From Agarophyton chilense (taxonomy: Eukaryota; Rhodophyta; Florideophyceae; Gracilariales; Gracilariaceae): a stretch of DNA of 64,000 nucleotides. This document shows positions 21,628-32,772 of the stretch, one piece after another. The stretch is taken from assembly GCA_030374765.1 (NCBI GenBank), contig JARGXX010000010.1, forward strand, positions 1 to 64,000, read 5' to 3'. The translations under genes were made by a program, and so were the position numbers. The notes under the pieces are model-generated. The model had not been told where the DNA came from and did not search any database. It saw only the letters and a list, made by a program, of their open reading frames with translations. How positions within the stretch are numbered: position 1 is the stretch's first letter; each line of letters begins with the position of its first letter.

Positions 21628-22014
21628 CACCCATTCTTCTTTCTCCATTTTGCTTTCAACTCTCTTCCTTGCCACAGAAAACCACATTTCCTACTCTTTA
21701 TACTTAAGTATAACGCCAAACACCCCATATTCGACCGTTACATTACACCCAACCCAGCAACAAGCGTTATTCAAACGACTCTATCTCCAGCTCAACCTCA
21801 GCCCCTAAATACCCCAACTCCGCCTCAAAAATACAGTGTAACGAAACAACCTACACTCTATATCAGTCCTACACATAAAGCCCAGTACACTTATCGAATG
21901 CAGGTCGCTCAACACAGAACTTTATCCAACCACCGCAGATATCGAGTACACCCTCAAACAATCTGTTCACCACGCATTCGTACTATAATGGAACTTGACG
22001 TCTCGACTCTAGAC

Positions 22015-22290
22015 TCCTAAAACCCCTAAAATCCAATAAACGAAAAGCTTCCCCTAAAACCCCTAAAGCCCTCCAGCCCCTAAACAATGTTTTCCTCTCC
22101 GTAAATAAAAAATCCCATAAAGGTAAAGTTTCCCCTAAACCCCCTGAACCCCTGAACCCCTGAACCTCTAAAACCCCTAAAACCCCTACACAATGTTTTC
22201 CTCTCCGTAACTTCAAAATCCCATAAAGGTAAAGCTTCTCCTAAAACCCCTAAACCCCTAAACCCCTAAACCCCTAAACCCCTGAAACCT
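22015..22290 (+). repeat. Interstitial telomere-like repeat block, copy 2
   Basis: Same CCCCTAAA-rich block and composite 105 bp repeats as at 9978-10253, shifted by 12,037 bp with no change in length. Confidence 0.75.
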
Positions 22291-22340
22291 GTAAAAGCCC
22301 GTACACAATGGTTTCCTCTACGAAAACGTAAACTCCCGTA

Positions 22341-23200
22341 GGCCCTGACCGATAGCTACTTAGTGGCGATGCCACTGTTGGACAAACCTTAACGTCATAA
22401 GAATCTACCTGTCATCGTTAAGCATACGTCATCCCTACCTCACTAAACGCACTGCACGCGTCTTCTTTAGCTGAGAGTGTGGCGCCAGCACTCGCGTGAC
22501 CTACTACTCACCACACTCAACCTACATTGAACTTGGCAATACCATCGAATATCGACCCCCAGTGTTGCCGGATATGAAAACCATCCTAGAACCAAGCGCA
22601 AACGCACCTTTTTCAGCCGCGTACACGACCCCAAAAACGCACATACAAAACGCCTGACAATGTGCCATCTGCCTCCACGAAATAGCCACAGAACCAAGCG
22701 CAAACGCATAACACAACCCTTTCTTTTGATAAAAATTTCGCACATTATCCAGCTTACAACACAGCTCGACTGTGCAGCGGAGATGTGGCTGAAACCAAGC
22801 GCCTTTGAGTGCCACACTCGACGCACGCCTCCACGTTGTGCAGCAAAAATGTTACAATAAAACATGTGCAAACGCAGGATTTGGCAGAAAGCCCAGCGCG
22901 CCTAAAATTTATGATTTTTTCAAATGCAAATATTGCGAAAATGGGTGCTGCGCGCCAACATCTGGCAATTCGCGCGCTACGTTACCCGAACGAAGCGCCT
23001 GAGCGCAATTAGCCACGATTTTTTGAGCGTTCCAATGTGTCATACGCGCTCTCCAGCACAACGTTTTCCATCCAGGGGGTCAAAATCGCACATACGTCGA
23101 ATGCAGCGCGTGGCGCTTGGTGTATGTAATTACCAAGCGCTACTGACAACTGCGTTTTACCAAGCGCCAGCCCACACTTACAACCTGTAATATATATAGG
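22341..23200. repeat. X block, copy 2
   Basis: 860 bp, nearly identical to 10304-11163 (for example AGCTGAGAG instead of AGCTAAGAG near 22472, GCGTTCC instead of GCGTGCC near 23029). It ends in TATATATAGG fused directly to the inside of a helicase gene. Confidence 0.75.
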
Positions 23201-23204
23201 CTCT

Positions 23205-26200
23205 TTGGTTTTAACTCTACACAAAGAAATACAACATACTCTTCACAACGACCTGCTTCTTGGCCACGCTCTGCCAACCGGTTTCACAAACGCGCTACAC
23301 TCACTTCAGGACGACTCCTTCAACAAAAGCCCAGGCTTTTCTTTCCTTACCAACCTCAACAACCGCCCATTTATCGAACAAAACATGGCTTTCGTTTTCA
23401 CTTGTCTCACGTCTTCCATGCCCCACAACTCCAACACCGACCACACTCCGTTTCTTCCGCAACGCAAGCAAAACGGTACCTTTCCCCGCACACAACTGCC
23501 CACAACCGACATTTTGGGCACCGATATGTTCACGCATGCGTTGTCGAGGTGGCTCTCATGTGCACAGAAAATCCAAGAACGCCTGTTGGTTGCGCTACAC
23601 CTTTCGTCGGGCTCTCCTGCGCGCGGCACAGAGATTGAGACATACCGTATCCACAACGACCAACACTTTCAACGTTGTCTCATGCTCATCGACAAATCGC
23701 CTGTCCTCATTTGCCGGTACATGAAAACGCGAAACAGCAAAGGGGCCGCCACTCCGATTGCTCGCTTTCCCGATGCCCAAACATCCCGTCTTCTGCTCAT
23801 GTACTTGACTCTGATACGTCCGTTTGAAGCATATATCGTCCGCTGCCTACACGGAGGAAACTGTTTCCAGATGCATTGGAAAATGCTGTTCGCCAACTGC
23901 GGAATTCCGTATGCCGCAAACACCATCCGCTCGATAATCAGCTCTCACTTGAGCAAACGCGGTTTCCCGATATCCTTCAACGACTATAGAAACTTCACCG
24001 TGGGAATGACCAACACAGTTTCCAATGTCACCGCATCTTCTGTAGCCGATCACATCTTGGAAGAGCTATTGACCACTGCCCATGGCCAGGCGGGCCACTC
24101 TGCGCACACCGCCGCTTTTCTTTACGCTCGTACACCACATGACATATCCGGTTTGCAGCACTCTCAACTTTCCAAATATCGCGAGTGGTCCAGCAAATGG
24201 CACCAGTATCTCGGTCTTCTTCTTAATGCTCCCCTCACCCAACAACAACAACAACAACAACACCACAGAAAACGTCCGGTTACTGACACAGTTCTACCTA
24301 CACCTGAACCAAAGCGCTCCATCCATACATCGCAGCCAACCCCGTCCCCTCCCACTGACCGCTCTGCGATCCCCCATTCTCAAATCAACCTAAACCTGGC
24401 CGCCTCTCATCCTTTCAATCCACATCCGCCTGCTTTTATGGCAGCCGCCATACCGCGCGGTGGAGCTTCTCTCTTACAACAACCGCTTGTGACCTACGAA
24501 CATATTACATCAGAAATGCTCCGAGCACTAAGACAGGCACTTTCCAACGACTCCGCTTTATTCAAGTCCCACCAACAATTTGTGAACACAGCGGCCGTGT
24601 ACAACAGGCTGTCCAACATGCTACTACTCCAGCCGACTGGATCTGGAAAAACACTATCTCTTCTGCTCCCCGTCTTCATGGAAAAGGGCAAATACTCCAC
24701 CGTTCTCATCACCCCTCTCACAGCCTTGCTCAGTGAATACGAACTGCGCGCTCAGCTCTTCGGCCTTCGTGCTTCTCGTACACCCACCCCTCCCGGATCG
24801 CACTCCTTTGCCGACATTTACATCTTTTCCGCTGAAAGACTTTCTCTTCCTTCTTTTACAGAGTTCACCACGCGACTGATCGCCGCCGACCGCCTCGCCC
24901 GCATTGCCATCGATGAATGTCACTTATTTCTTTTATGGCAACACTTTCGCCCGTGCTTGGCCAACCTCCACAACTGCTTCGGCCATATTCCCACAAAGAT
25001 CCCTCGCGTGCTTTTAAGCGCGACAGTGCCGCCGCGCGACCGCCCCCTTCTTCTGTCGCAGCTGCATATCCCGAACGCGCATGTGTACGCTTCTTCGACT
25101 GCAAGAAACAACATTTCTTTTGTCGTGTATCAGCTAAGCTCAGCCCCCAGCACTTCGCGTGCCACACGCTTTCGCGCCGCTCATGGCCACTTTCAGGATG
25201 TGTTTGGATACCTGCTTCAGCTGGGCGTCTCAATCATGCAAGAGCATGTGGCTCGATTGCTTCACTCGTCGGCTGACACAACCCTAGCTCGCGTTCTTAT
25301 ATTCTCGTTAACACGCCCGGCTGCCGAAGCTGTCCATGAAGCTCTCGCCGCTTCGCGTTCTTCTTTTGGTGCCCTTAAACAATCCACTACTGTCACGGTT
25401 CTCCTGTACCATTCTGGTCTCTCCGATGTTCGTAAACGCCGGGCTCACACCCTTTGGAACTCTCCGCCTTCTTCCAGCGCACCCACAACCAACCACATTC
25501 TCTTCATGGTTTGCACCTCTTCTTTTGGTACGGGCATCGACGTTCCCAACGTTCGCCTGGTTTTCAACTTTGGTGGAGTAGCGAGTCTTTGCGACCTCGC
25601 GCAACAGGCCGGCAGGGCCGGCCGCGATGGAAACCCATCCACTTGCGTCACCATTTATTTCCAGCCCTACTTCAAACTCGTTACGGAAACTCTTTCTTCG
25701 TCCTCATCCAACACAAATGCGTTTGAGGAGCCCAATCGCATATACAACCAAGCACTTTCCACGGAGCGTTGGTTGGAAGCGCAGCATTGGGTCGAATGCA
25801 AATCTGTTTGTCGAAGGAACGCCCTCTATTTCCACATGGACGGAAAAGAACCAGGCATCTGTCTCTTCTCTCCTTCGGTTCTTAATTGCGATATTTGCAA
25901 TAGCATCGCAGCTGTCTCCCCCTCTCCCACCCCGGAACGAAGCTCCGTTTCCGCTACCCCTTCTGCCTCTCAGCACGCCCAATCCATTTCACCGTCACCC
26001 AGCGCTTCCCCACAAACGCCCACGCCGCCAAAAAACCGTGCCAATCAATCAAACAGAACATCCTTAAACAACCAAAACACCAACACCAACGGCGGCCCAA
26101 CACAAAGCCCCAAACCCCACGCCAGTCGTCCACCACGACCCCCCACCTCCACTCCATCGCCGTTGCTGACAACCACGCATCCATCCGCAGCGACCCAATC

Positions 26201-26810
26201 GCCCACTGTCGCTCATTCTCAATCTCAGTCGCACTCTGCCACCTTCTTTTACACCTTGGAACGAAAAACACCGCAACAAATCGTGTCACACTTCGAGGAG
26301 CTCTCCCGCCGACTTGCCCCTCTCTGTGTGCCATGCTTGCTGCACGAAAAAACGCAAGTGCACTTGACGGACACTCATGCATGCCCCCATTCCCGTCAAC
26401 GATGCTTCAGATGCTTTTCGCCGCACCATATATCGCGCAACTGCAGGTTCGATAAATCACCTCAAGGAACCTGCTACCGTTGCCATCTCGGATTCTGCAA
26501 GGGACTCAAAACTCATTCTCAACCGCACACTTTTGGAACAAGACACTGCATCTTCATTTCGCTCTATCAACTGGCATGGGTCTTGTGGCGAACATGCTCC
26601 AAAACTCGCTCCGAAATTGCACTCCACCTCTTTGACGGCCGCATGCAATCCAAGTTCAACTCCATTTCCCAATCCTCCCAAGATTCCTCACCCCTCCACC
26701 TTGAAATAGACGCCATGTTTCATGATTGGTTAACACACAACAACCACTTTGCCGTACCCAACATTCTACGCCTTGCAGCTTGGTGGAAGTCAACCACAAC
26801 ACTCATTTAA
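23205..26810 (+). CDS. N-terminally truncated recombinase-like/RecQ helicase, array copy 3
   Basis: The open frame equals residues 647-1847 of the complete protein and is undamaged. The N-terminal fingers and first third are missing because the X block is joined directly to the gene at 23199-23201. The first in-frame ATG is at 23385 (residue 707 of the full protein); a start there would give 1,141 residues that keep the whole recombinase-like core, the RecQ motor, the zinc cysteines and the terminal knuckle. The TATATATA end of the X block now sits about 190 bp upstream of that ATG and could act as a TATA box. It may be a fusion-created short gene or a dead fragment; transcript data would decide. 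AATAAA at 26838. Confidence 0.75.
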   Translation: MVLTLHKEIQHTLHNDLLLGHALPTGFTNALHSLQDDSFNKSPGFSFLTNLNNRPFIEQNMAFVFTCLTSSMPHNSNTDHTPFLPQRKQNGTFPRTQLPTTDILGTDMFTHALSRWLSCAQKIQERLLVALHLSSGSPARGTEIETYRIHNDQHFQRCLMLIDKSPVLICRYMKTRNSKGAATPIARFPDAQTSRLLLMYLTLIRPFEAYIVRCLHGGNCFQMHWKMLFANCGIPYAANTIRSIISSHLSKRGFPISFNDYRNFTVGMTNTVSNVTASSVADHILEELLTTAHGQAGHSAHTAAFLYARTPHDISGLQHSQLSKYREWSSKWHQYLGLLLNAPLTQQQQQQQHHRKRPVTDTVLPTPEPKRSIHTSQPTPSPPTDRSAIPHSQINLNLAASHPFNPHPPAFMAAAIPRGGASLLQQPLVTYEHITSEMLRALRQALSNDSALFKSHQQFVNTAAVYNRLSNMLLLQPTGSGKTLSLLLPVFMEKGKYSTVLITPLTALLSEYELRAQLFGLRASRTPTPPGSHSFADIYIFSAERLSLPSFTEFTTRLIAADRLARIAIDECHLFLLWQHFRPCLANLHNCFGHIPTKIPRVLLSATVPPRDRPLLLSQLHIPNAHVYASSTARNNISFVVYQLSSAPSTSRATRFRAAHGHFQDVFGYLLQLGVSIMQEHVARLLHSSADTTLARVLIFSLTRPAAEAVHEALAASRSSFGALKQSTTVTVLLYHSGLSDVRKRRAHTLWNSPPSSSAPTTNHILFMVCTSSFGTGIDVPNVRLVFNFGGVASLCDLAQQAGRAGRDGNPSTCVTIYFQPYFKLVTETLSSSSSNTNAFEEPNRIYNQALSTERWLEAQHWVECKSVCRRNALYFHMDGKEPGICLFSPSVLNCDICNSIAAVSPSPTPERSSVSATPSASQHAQSISPSPSASPQTPTPPKNRANQSNRTSLNNQNTNTNGGPTQSPKPHASRPPRPPTSTPSPLLTTTHPSAATQSPTVAHSQSQSHSATFFYTLERKTPQQIVSHFEELSRRLAPLCVPCLLHEKTQVHLTDTHACPHSRQRCFRCFSPHHISRNCRFDKSPQGTCYRCHLGFCKGLKTHSQPHTFGTRHCIFISLYQLAWVLWRTCSKTRSEIALHLFDGRMQSKFNSISQSSQDSSPLHLEIDAMFHDWLTHNNHFAVPNILRLAAWWKSTTTLI

Positions 26811-27230
26811 GCACGATTTTAGATTCCAACCCGGTACAATAAACACCCATTCTTCTTTCTCCATTTTGCTTTCAACTCTCTTCCTTGCCACAGAAAACCA
26901 CATTTCCTACTCTTTATACTTAAGTATAACGCCAAACACCCCATATTCGACCGTTACATTACACCCAACCCAGCAACAAGCGTTATTCAAACGACTCTAT
27001 CTCCAGCTCAACCTCAGCCCCTAAATACCCCAACTCCGCCTCAAAAATACAGTGTAACGAAACAACCTACACTCTATATCAGTCCTACACATAAAGCCCA
27101 GTACACTTATCGAATGCAGGTCGCTCAACACAGAACTTTATCCAACCACCGCAGATATCGAGTACACCCTCAAACAATCTGTTCACCACGCATTCGTACT
27201 ATAATGGAACTTGACGTCTCGACTCTAGAC

Positions 27231-27506
27231 TCCTAAAACCCCTAAAATCCAATAAACGAAAAGCTTCCCCTAAAACCCCTAAAGCCCTCCAGCCCCTAAA
27301 CAATGTTTTCCTCTCCGTAAATAAAAAATCCCATAAAGGTAAAGTTTCCCCTAAACCCCCTGAACCCCTGAACCCCTGAACCTCTAAAACCCCTAAAACC
27401 CCTACACAATGTTTTCCTCTCCGTAACTTCAAAATCCCATAAAGGTAAAGCTTCTCCTAAAACCCCTAAACCCCTAAACCCCTAAACCCCTAAACCCCTG
27501 AAACCT
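27231..27506 (+). repeat. Interstitial telomere-like repeat block, copy 3
   Basis: Same block as 22015-22290, shifted by 5,216 bp. The non-coding 3' flank of the helicase copy (26811-27230) precedes it. Confidence 0.75.
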
Positions 27507-27556
27507 GTAAAAGCCCGTACACAATGGTTTCCTCTACGAAAACGTAAACTCCCGTA

Positions 27557-28416
27557 GGCCCTGACCGATAGCTACTTAGTGGCGATGCCACTGTTGGACA
27601 AACCTTAACGTCATAAGAATCTACCTGTCATCGTTAAGCATACGTCATCCCTACCTCACTAAACGCACTGCACGCGTCTTCTTTAGCTGAGAGTGTGGCG
27701 CCAGCACTCGCGTGACCTACTACTCACCACACTCAACCTACATTGAACTTGGCAATACCATCGAATATCGACCCCCAGTGTTGCCGGATATGAAAACCAT
27801 CCTAGAACCAAGCGCAAACGCACCTTTTTCAGCCGCGTACACGACCCCAAAAACGCACATACAAAACGCCTGACAATGTGCCATCTGCCTCCACGAAATA
27901 GCCACAGAACCAAGCGCAAACGCATAACACAACCCTTTCTTTTGATAAAAATTTCGCACATTATCCAGCTTACAACACAGCTCGACTGTGCAGCGGAGAT
28001 GTGGCTGAAACCAAGCGCCTTTGAGTGCCACACTCGACGCACGCCTCCACGTTGTGCAGCAAAAATGTTACAATAAAACATGTGCAAACGCAGGATTTGG
28101 CAGAAAGCCCAGCGCGCCTAAAATTTATGATTTTTTCAAATGCAAATATTGCGAAAATGGGTGCTGCGCGCCAACATCTGGCAATTCGCGCGCTACGTTA
28201 CCCGAACGAAGCGCCTGAGCGCAATTAGCCACGATTTTTTGAGCGTTCCAATGTGTCATACGCGCTCTCCAGCACAACGTTTTCCATCCAGGGGGTCAAA
28301 ATCGCACATACGTCGAATGCAGCGCGTGGCGCTTGGTGTATGTAATTACCAAGCGCTACTGACAACTGCGTTTTACCAAGCGCCAGCCCACACTTACAAC
28401 CTGTAATATATATAGG
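27557..28416. repeat. X block, copy 3
   Basis: Same as 22341-23200; its end is joined to the helicase gene of the next unit at 28415-28417. Confidence 0.75.
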
Positions 28417-28420
28417 CTCT

Positions 28421-31400
28421 TTGGTTTTAACTCTACACAAAGAAATACAACATACTCTTCACAACGACCTGCTTCTTGGCCACGCTCTGCCAACCGGTTT
28501 CACAAACGCGCTACACTCACTTCAGGACGACTCCTTCAACAAAAGCCCAGGCTTTTCTTTCCTTACCAACCTCAACAACCGCCCATTTATCGAACAAAAC
28601 ATGGCTTTCGTTTTCACTTGTCTCACGTCTTCCATGCCCCACAACTCCAACACCGACCACACTCCGTTTCTTCCGCAACGCAAGCAAAACGGTACCTTTC
28701 CCCGCACACAACTGCCCACAACCGACATTTTGGGCACCGATATGTTCACGCATGCGTTGTCGAGGTGGCTCTCATGTGCACAGAAAATCCAAGAACGCCT
28801 GTTGGTTGCGCTACACCTTTCGTCGGGCTCTCCTGCGCGCGGCACAGAGATTGAGACATACCGTATCCACAACGACCAACACTTTCAACGTTGTCTCATG
28901 CTCATCGACAAATCGCCTGTCCTCATTTGCCGGTACATGAAAACGCGAAACAGCAAAGGGGCCGCCACTCCGATTGCTCGCTTTCCCGATGCCCAAACAT
29001 CCCGTCTTCTGCTCATGTACTTGACTCTGATACGTCCGTTTGAAGCATATATCGTCCGCTGCCTACACGGAGGAAACTGTTTCCAGATGCATTGGAAAAT
29101 GCTGTTCGCCAACTGCGGAATTCCGTATGCCGCAAACACCATCCGCTCGATAATCAGCTCTCACTTGAGCAAACGCGGTTTCCCGATATCCTTCAACGAC
29201 TATAGAAACTTCACCGTGGGAATGACCAACACAGTTTCCAATGTCACCGCATCTTCTGTAGCCGATCACATCTTGGAAGAGCTATTGACCACTGCCCATG
29301 GCCAGGCGGGCCACTCTGCGCACACCGCCGCTTTTCTTTACGCTCGTACACCACATGACATATCCGGTTTGCAGCACTCTCAACTTTCCAAATATCGCGA
29401 GTGGTCCAGCAAATGGCACCAGTATCTCGGTCTTCTTCTTAATGCTCCCCTCACCCAACAACAACAACAACAACAACACCACAGAAAACGTCCGGTTACT
29501 GACACAGTTCTACCTACACCTGAACCAAAGCGCTCCATCCATACATCGCAGCCAACCCCGTCCCCTCCCACTGACCGCTCTGCGATCCCCCATTCTCAAA
29601 TCAACCTAAACCTGGCCGCCTCTCATCCTTTCAATCCACATCCGCCTGCTTTTATGGCAGCCGCCATACCGCGCGGTGGAGCTTCTCTCTTACAACAACC
29701 GCTTGTGACCTACGAACATATTACATCAGAAATGCTCCGAGCACTAAGACAGGCACTTTCCAACGACTCCGCTTTATTCAAGTCCCACCAACAATTTGTG
29801 AACACAGCGGCCGTGTACAACAGGCTGTCCAACATGCTACTACTCCAGCCGACTGGATCTGGAAAAACACTATCTCTTCTGCTCCCCGTCTTCATGGAAA
29901 AGGGCAAATACTCCACCGTTCTCATCACCCCTCTCACAGCCTTGCTCAGTGAATACGAACTGCGCGCTCAGCTCTTCGGCCTTCGTGCTTCTCGTACACC
30001 CACCCCTCCCGGATCGCACTCCTTTGCCGACATTTACATCTTTTCCGCTGAAAGACTTTCTCTTCCTTCTTTTACAGAGTTCACCACGCGACTGATCGCC
30101 GCCGACCGCCTCGCCCGCATTGCCATCGATGAATGTCACTTATTTCTTTTATGGCAACACTTTCGCCCGTGCTTGGCCAACCTCCACAACTGCTTCGGCC
30201 ATATTCCCACAAAGATCCCTCGCGTGCTTTTAAGCGCGACAGTGCCGCCGCGCGACCGCCCCCTTCTTCTGTCGCAGCTGCATATCCCGAACGCGCATGT
30301 GTACGCTTCTTCGACTGCAAGAAACAACATTTCTTTTGTCGTGTATCAGCTAAGCTCAGCCCCCAGCACTTCGCGTGCCACACGCTTTCGCGCCGCTCAT
30401 GGCCACTTTCAGGATGTGTTTGGATACCTGCTTCAGCTGGGCGTCTCAATCATGCAAGAGCATGTGGCTCGATTGCTTCACTCGTCGGCTGACACAACCC
30501 TAGCTCGCGTTCTTATATTCTCGTTAACACGCCCGGCTGCCGAAGCTGTCCATGAAGCTCTCGCCGCTTCGCGTTCTTCTTTTGGTGCCCTTAAACAATC
30601 CACTACTGTCACGGTTCTCCTGTACCATTCTGGTCTCTCCGATGTTCGTAAACGCCGGGCTCACACCCTTTGGAACTCTCCGCCTTCTTCCAGCGCACCC
30701 ACAACCAACCACATTCTCTTCATGGTTTGCACCTCTTCTTTTGGTACGGGCATCGACGTTCCCAACGTTCGCCTGGTTTTCAACTTTGGTGGAGTAGCGA
30801 GTCTTTGCGACCTCGCGCAACAGGCCGGCAGGGCCGGCCGCGATGGAAACCCATCCACTTGCGTCACCATTTATTTCCAGCCCTACTTCAAACTCGTTAC
30901 GGAAACTCTTTCTTCGTCCTCATCCAACACAAATGCGTTTGAGGAGCCCAATCGCATATACAACCAAGCACTTTCCACGGAGCGTTGGTTGGAAGCGCAG
31001 CATTGGGTCGAATGCAAATCTGTTTGTCGAAGGAACGCCCTCTATTTCCACATGGACGGAAAAGAACCAGGCATCTGTCTCTTCTCTCCTTCGGTTCTTA
31101 ATTGCGATATTTGCAATAGCATCGCAGCTGTCTCCCCCTCTCCCACCCCGGAACGAAGCTCCGTTTCCGCTACCCCTTCTGCCTCTCAGCACGCCCAATC
31201 CATTTCACCGTCACCCAGCGCTTCCCCACAAACGCCCACGCCGCCAAAAAACCGTGCCAATCAATCAAACAGAACATCCTTAAACAACCAAAACACCAAC
31301 ACCAACGGCGGCCCAACACAAAGCCCCAAACCCCACGCCAGTCGTCCACCACGACCCCCCACCTCCACTCCATCGCCGTTGCTGACAACCACGCATCCAT

Positions 31401-32026
31401 CCGCAGCGACCCAATCGCCCACTGTCGCTCATTCTCAATCTCAGTCGCACTCTGCCACCTTCTTTTACACCTTGGAACGAAAAACACCGCAACAAATCGT
31501 GTCACACTTCGAGGAGCTCTCCCGCCGACTTGCCCCTCTCTGTGTGCCATGCTTGCTGCACGAAAAAACGCAAGTGCACTTGACGGACACTCATGCATGC
31601 CCCCATTCCCGTCAACGATGCTTCAGATGCTTTTCGCCGCACCATATATCGCGCAACTGCAGGTTCGATAAATCACCTCAAGGAACCTGCTACCGTTGCC
31701 ATCTCGGATTCTGCAAGGGACTCAAAACTCATTCTCAACCGCACACTTTTGGAACAAGACACTGCATCTTCATTTCGCTCTATCAACTGGCATGGGTCTT
31801 GTGGCGAACATGCTCCAAAACTCGCTCCGAAATTGCACTCCACCTCTTTGACGGCCGCATGCAATCCAAGTTCAACTCCATTTCCCAATCCTCCCAAGAT
31901 TCCTCACCCCTCCACCTTGAAATAGACGCCATGTTTCATGATTGGTTAACACACAACAACCACTTTGCCGTACCCAACATTCTACGCCTTGCAGCTTGGT
32001 GGAAGTCAACCACAACACTCATTTAA
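28421..32026 (+). CDS. N-terminally truncated recombinase-like/RecQ helicase, array copy 4
   Basis: Same 1,201-codon open frame as 23205-26810, also missing the first 646 residues and with its first in-frame ATG at 28601. All helicase motifs, the recombinase-like R/R/H/Y set and the zinc knuckle are present. The same X-to-gene junction places TATATATA just upstream. AATAAA at 32054. Confidence 0.75.
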   Translation: MVLTLHKEIQHTLHNDLLLGHALPTGFTNALHSLQDDSFNKSPGFSFLTNLNNRPFIEQNMAFVFTCLTSSMPHNSNTDHTPFLPQRKQNGTFPRTQLPTTDILGTDMFTHALSRWLSCAQKIQERLLVALHLSSGSPARGTEIETYRIHNDQHFQRCLMLIDKSPVLICRYMKTRNSKGAATPIARFPDAQTSRLLLMYLTLIRPFEAYIVRCLHGGNCFQMHWKMLFANCGIPYAANTIRSIISSHLSKRGFPISFNDYRNFTVGMTNTVSNVTASSVADHILEELLTTAHGQAGHSAHTAAFLYARTPHDISGLQHSQLSKYREWSSKWHQYLGLLLNAPLTQQQQQQQHHRKRPVTDTVLPTPEPKRSIHTSQPTPSPPTDRSAIPHSQINLNLAASHPFNPHPPAFMAAAIPRGGASLLQQPLVTYEHITSEMLRALRQALSNDSALFKSHQQFVNTAAVYNRLSNMLLLQPTGSGKTLSLLLPVFMEKGKYSTVLITPLTALLSEYELRAQLFGLRASRTPTPPGSHSFADIYIFSAERLSLPSFTEFTTRLIAADRLARIAIDECHLFLLWQHFRPCLANLHNCFGHIPTKIPRVLLSATVPPRDRPLLLSQLHIPNAHVYASSTARNNISFVVYQLSSAPSTSRATRFRAAHGHFQDVFGYLLQLGVSIMQEHVARLLHSSADTTLARVLIFSLTRPAAEAVHEALAASRSSFGALKQSTTVTVLLYHSGLSDVRKRRAHTLWNSPPSSSAPTTNHILFMVCTSSFGTGIDVPNVRLVFNFGGVASLCDLAQQAGRAGRDGNPSTCVTIYFQPYFKLVTETLSSSSSNTNAFEEPNRIYNQALSTERWLEAQHWVECKSVCRRNALYFHMDGKEPGICLFSPSVLNCDICNSIAAVSPSPTPERSSVSATPSASQHAQSISPSPSASPQTPTPPKNRANQSNRTSLNNQNTNTNGGPTQSPKPHASRPPRPPTSTPSPLLTTTHPSAATQSPTVAHSQSQSHSATFFYTLERKTPQQIVSHFEELSRRLAPLCVPCLLHEKTQVHLTDTHACPHSRQRCFRCFSPHHISRNCRFDKSPQGTCYRCHLGFCKGLKTHSQPHTFGTRHCIFISLYQLAWVLWRTCSKTRSEIALHLFDGRMQSKFNSISQSSQDSSPLHLEIDAMFHDWLTHNNHFAVPNILRLAAWWKSTTTLI

Positions 32027-32446
32027 GCACGATTTTAGATTCCAACCCGGTACAATAAACACCCATTCTTCTTTCTCCATTTTGCTTTCAACTCTCTTCC
32101 TTGCCACAGAAAACCACATTTCCTACTCTTTATACTTAAGTATAACGCCAAACACCCCATATTCGACCGTTACATTACACCCAACCCAGCAACAAGCGTT
32201 ATTCAAACGACTCTATCTCCAGCTCAACCTCAGCCCCTAAATACCCCAACTCCGCCTCAAAAATACAGTGTAACGAAACAACCTACACTCTATATCAGTC
32301 CTACACATAAAGCCCAGTACACTTATCGAATGCAGGTCGCTCAACACAGAACTTTATCCAACCACCGCAGATATCGAGTACACCCTCAAACAATCTGTTC
32401 ACCACGCATTCGTACTATAATGGAACTTGACGTCTCGACTCTAGAC

Positions 32447-32722
32447 TCCTAAAACCCCTAAAATCCAATAAACGCAAAGCTTCCCCTAAAACCCCTAAAG
32501 CCCTCCAGCCCCTAAACAATGTTTTCCTCTCCGTAAATAAAAAATCCCATAAAGGTAAAGTTTCCCCTAAACCCCCTGAACCCCTGAACCCCTGAACCTC
32601 TAAAACCCCTAAAACCCCTACACAATGTTTTCCTCTCCGTAACTTCAAAATCCCATAAAGGTAAAGCTTCTCCTAAAACCCCTAAACCCCTAAACCCCTA
32701 AACCCCTAAACCCCTGAAACCT
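32447..32722 (+). repeat. Interstitial telomere-like repeat block, copy 4
   Basis: Same block as in the other units, with an A to C change at about 32475 (AAACGCAAAG). The non-coding flank 32027-32446 precedes it. Confidence 0.75.
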
Positions 32723-32772
32723 GTAAAAGCCCGTACACAATGGTTTCCTCTACGAAAACGTAAACTCCCGTA

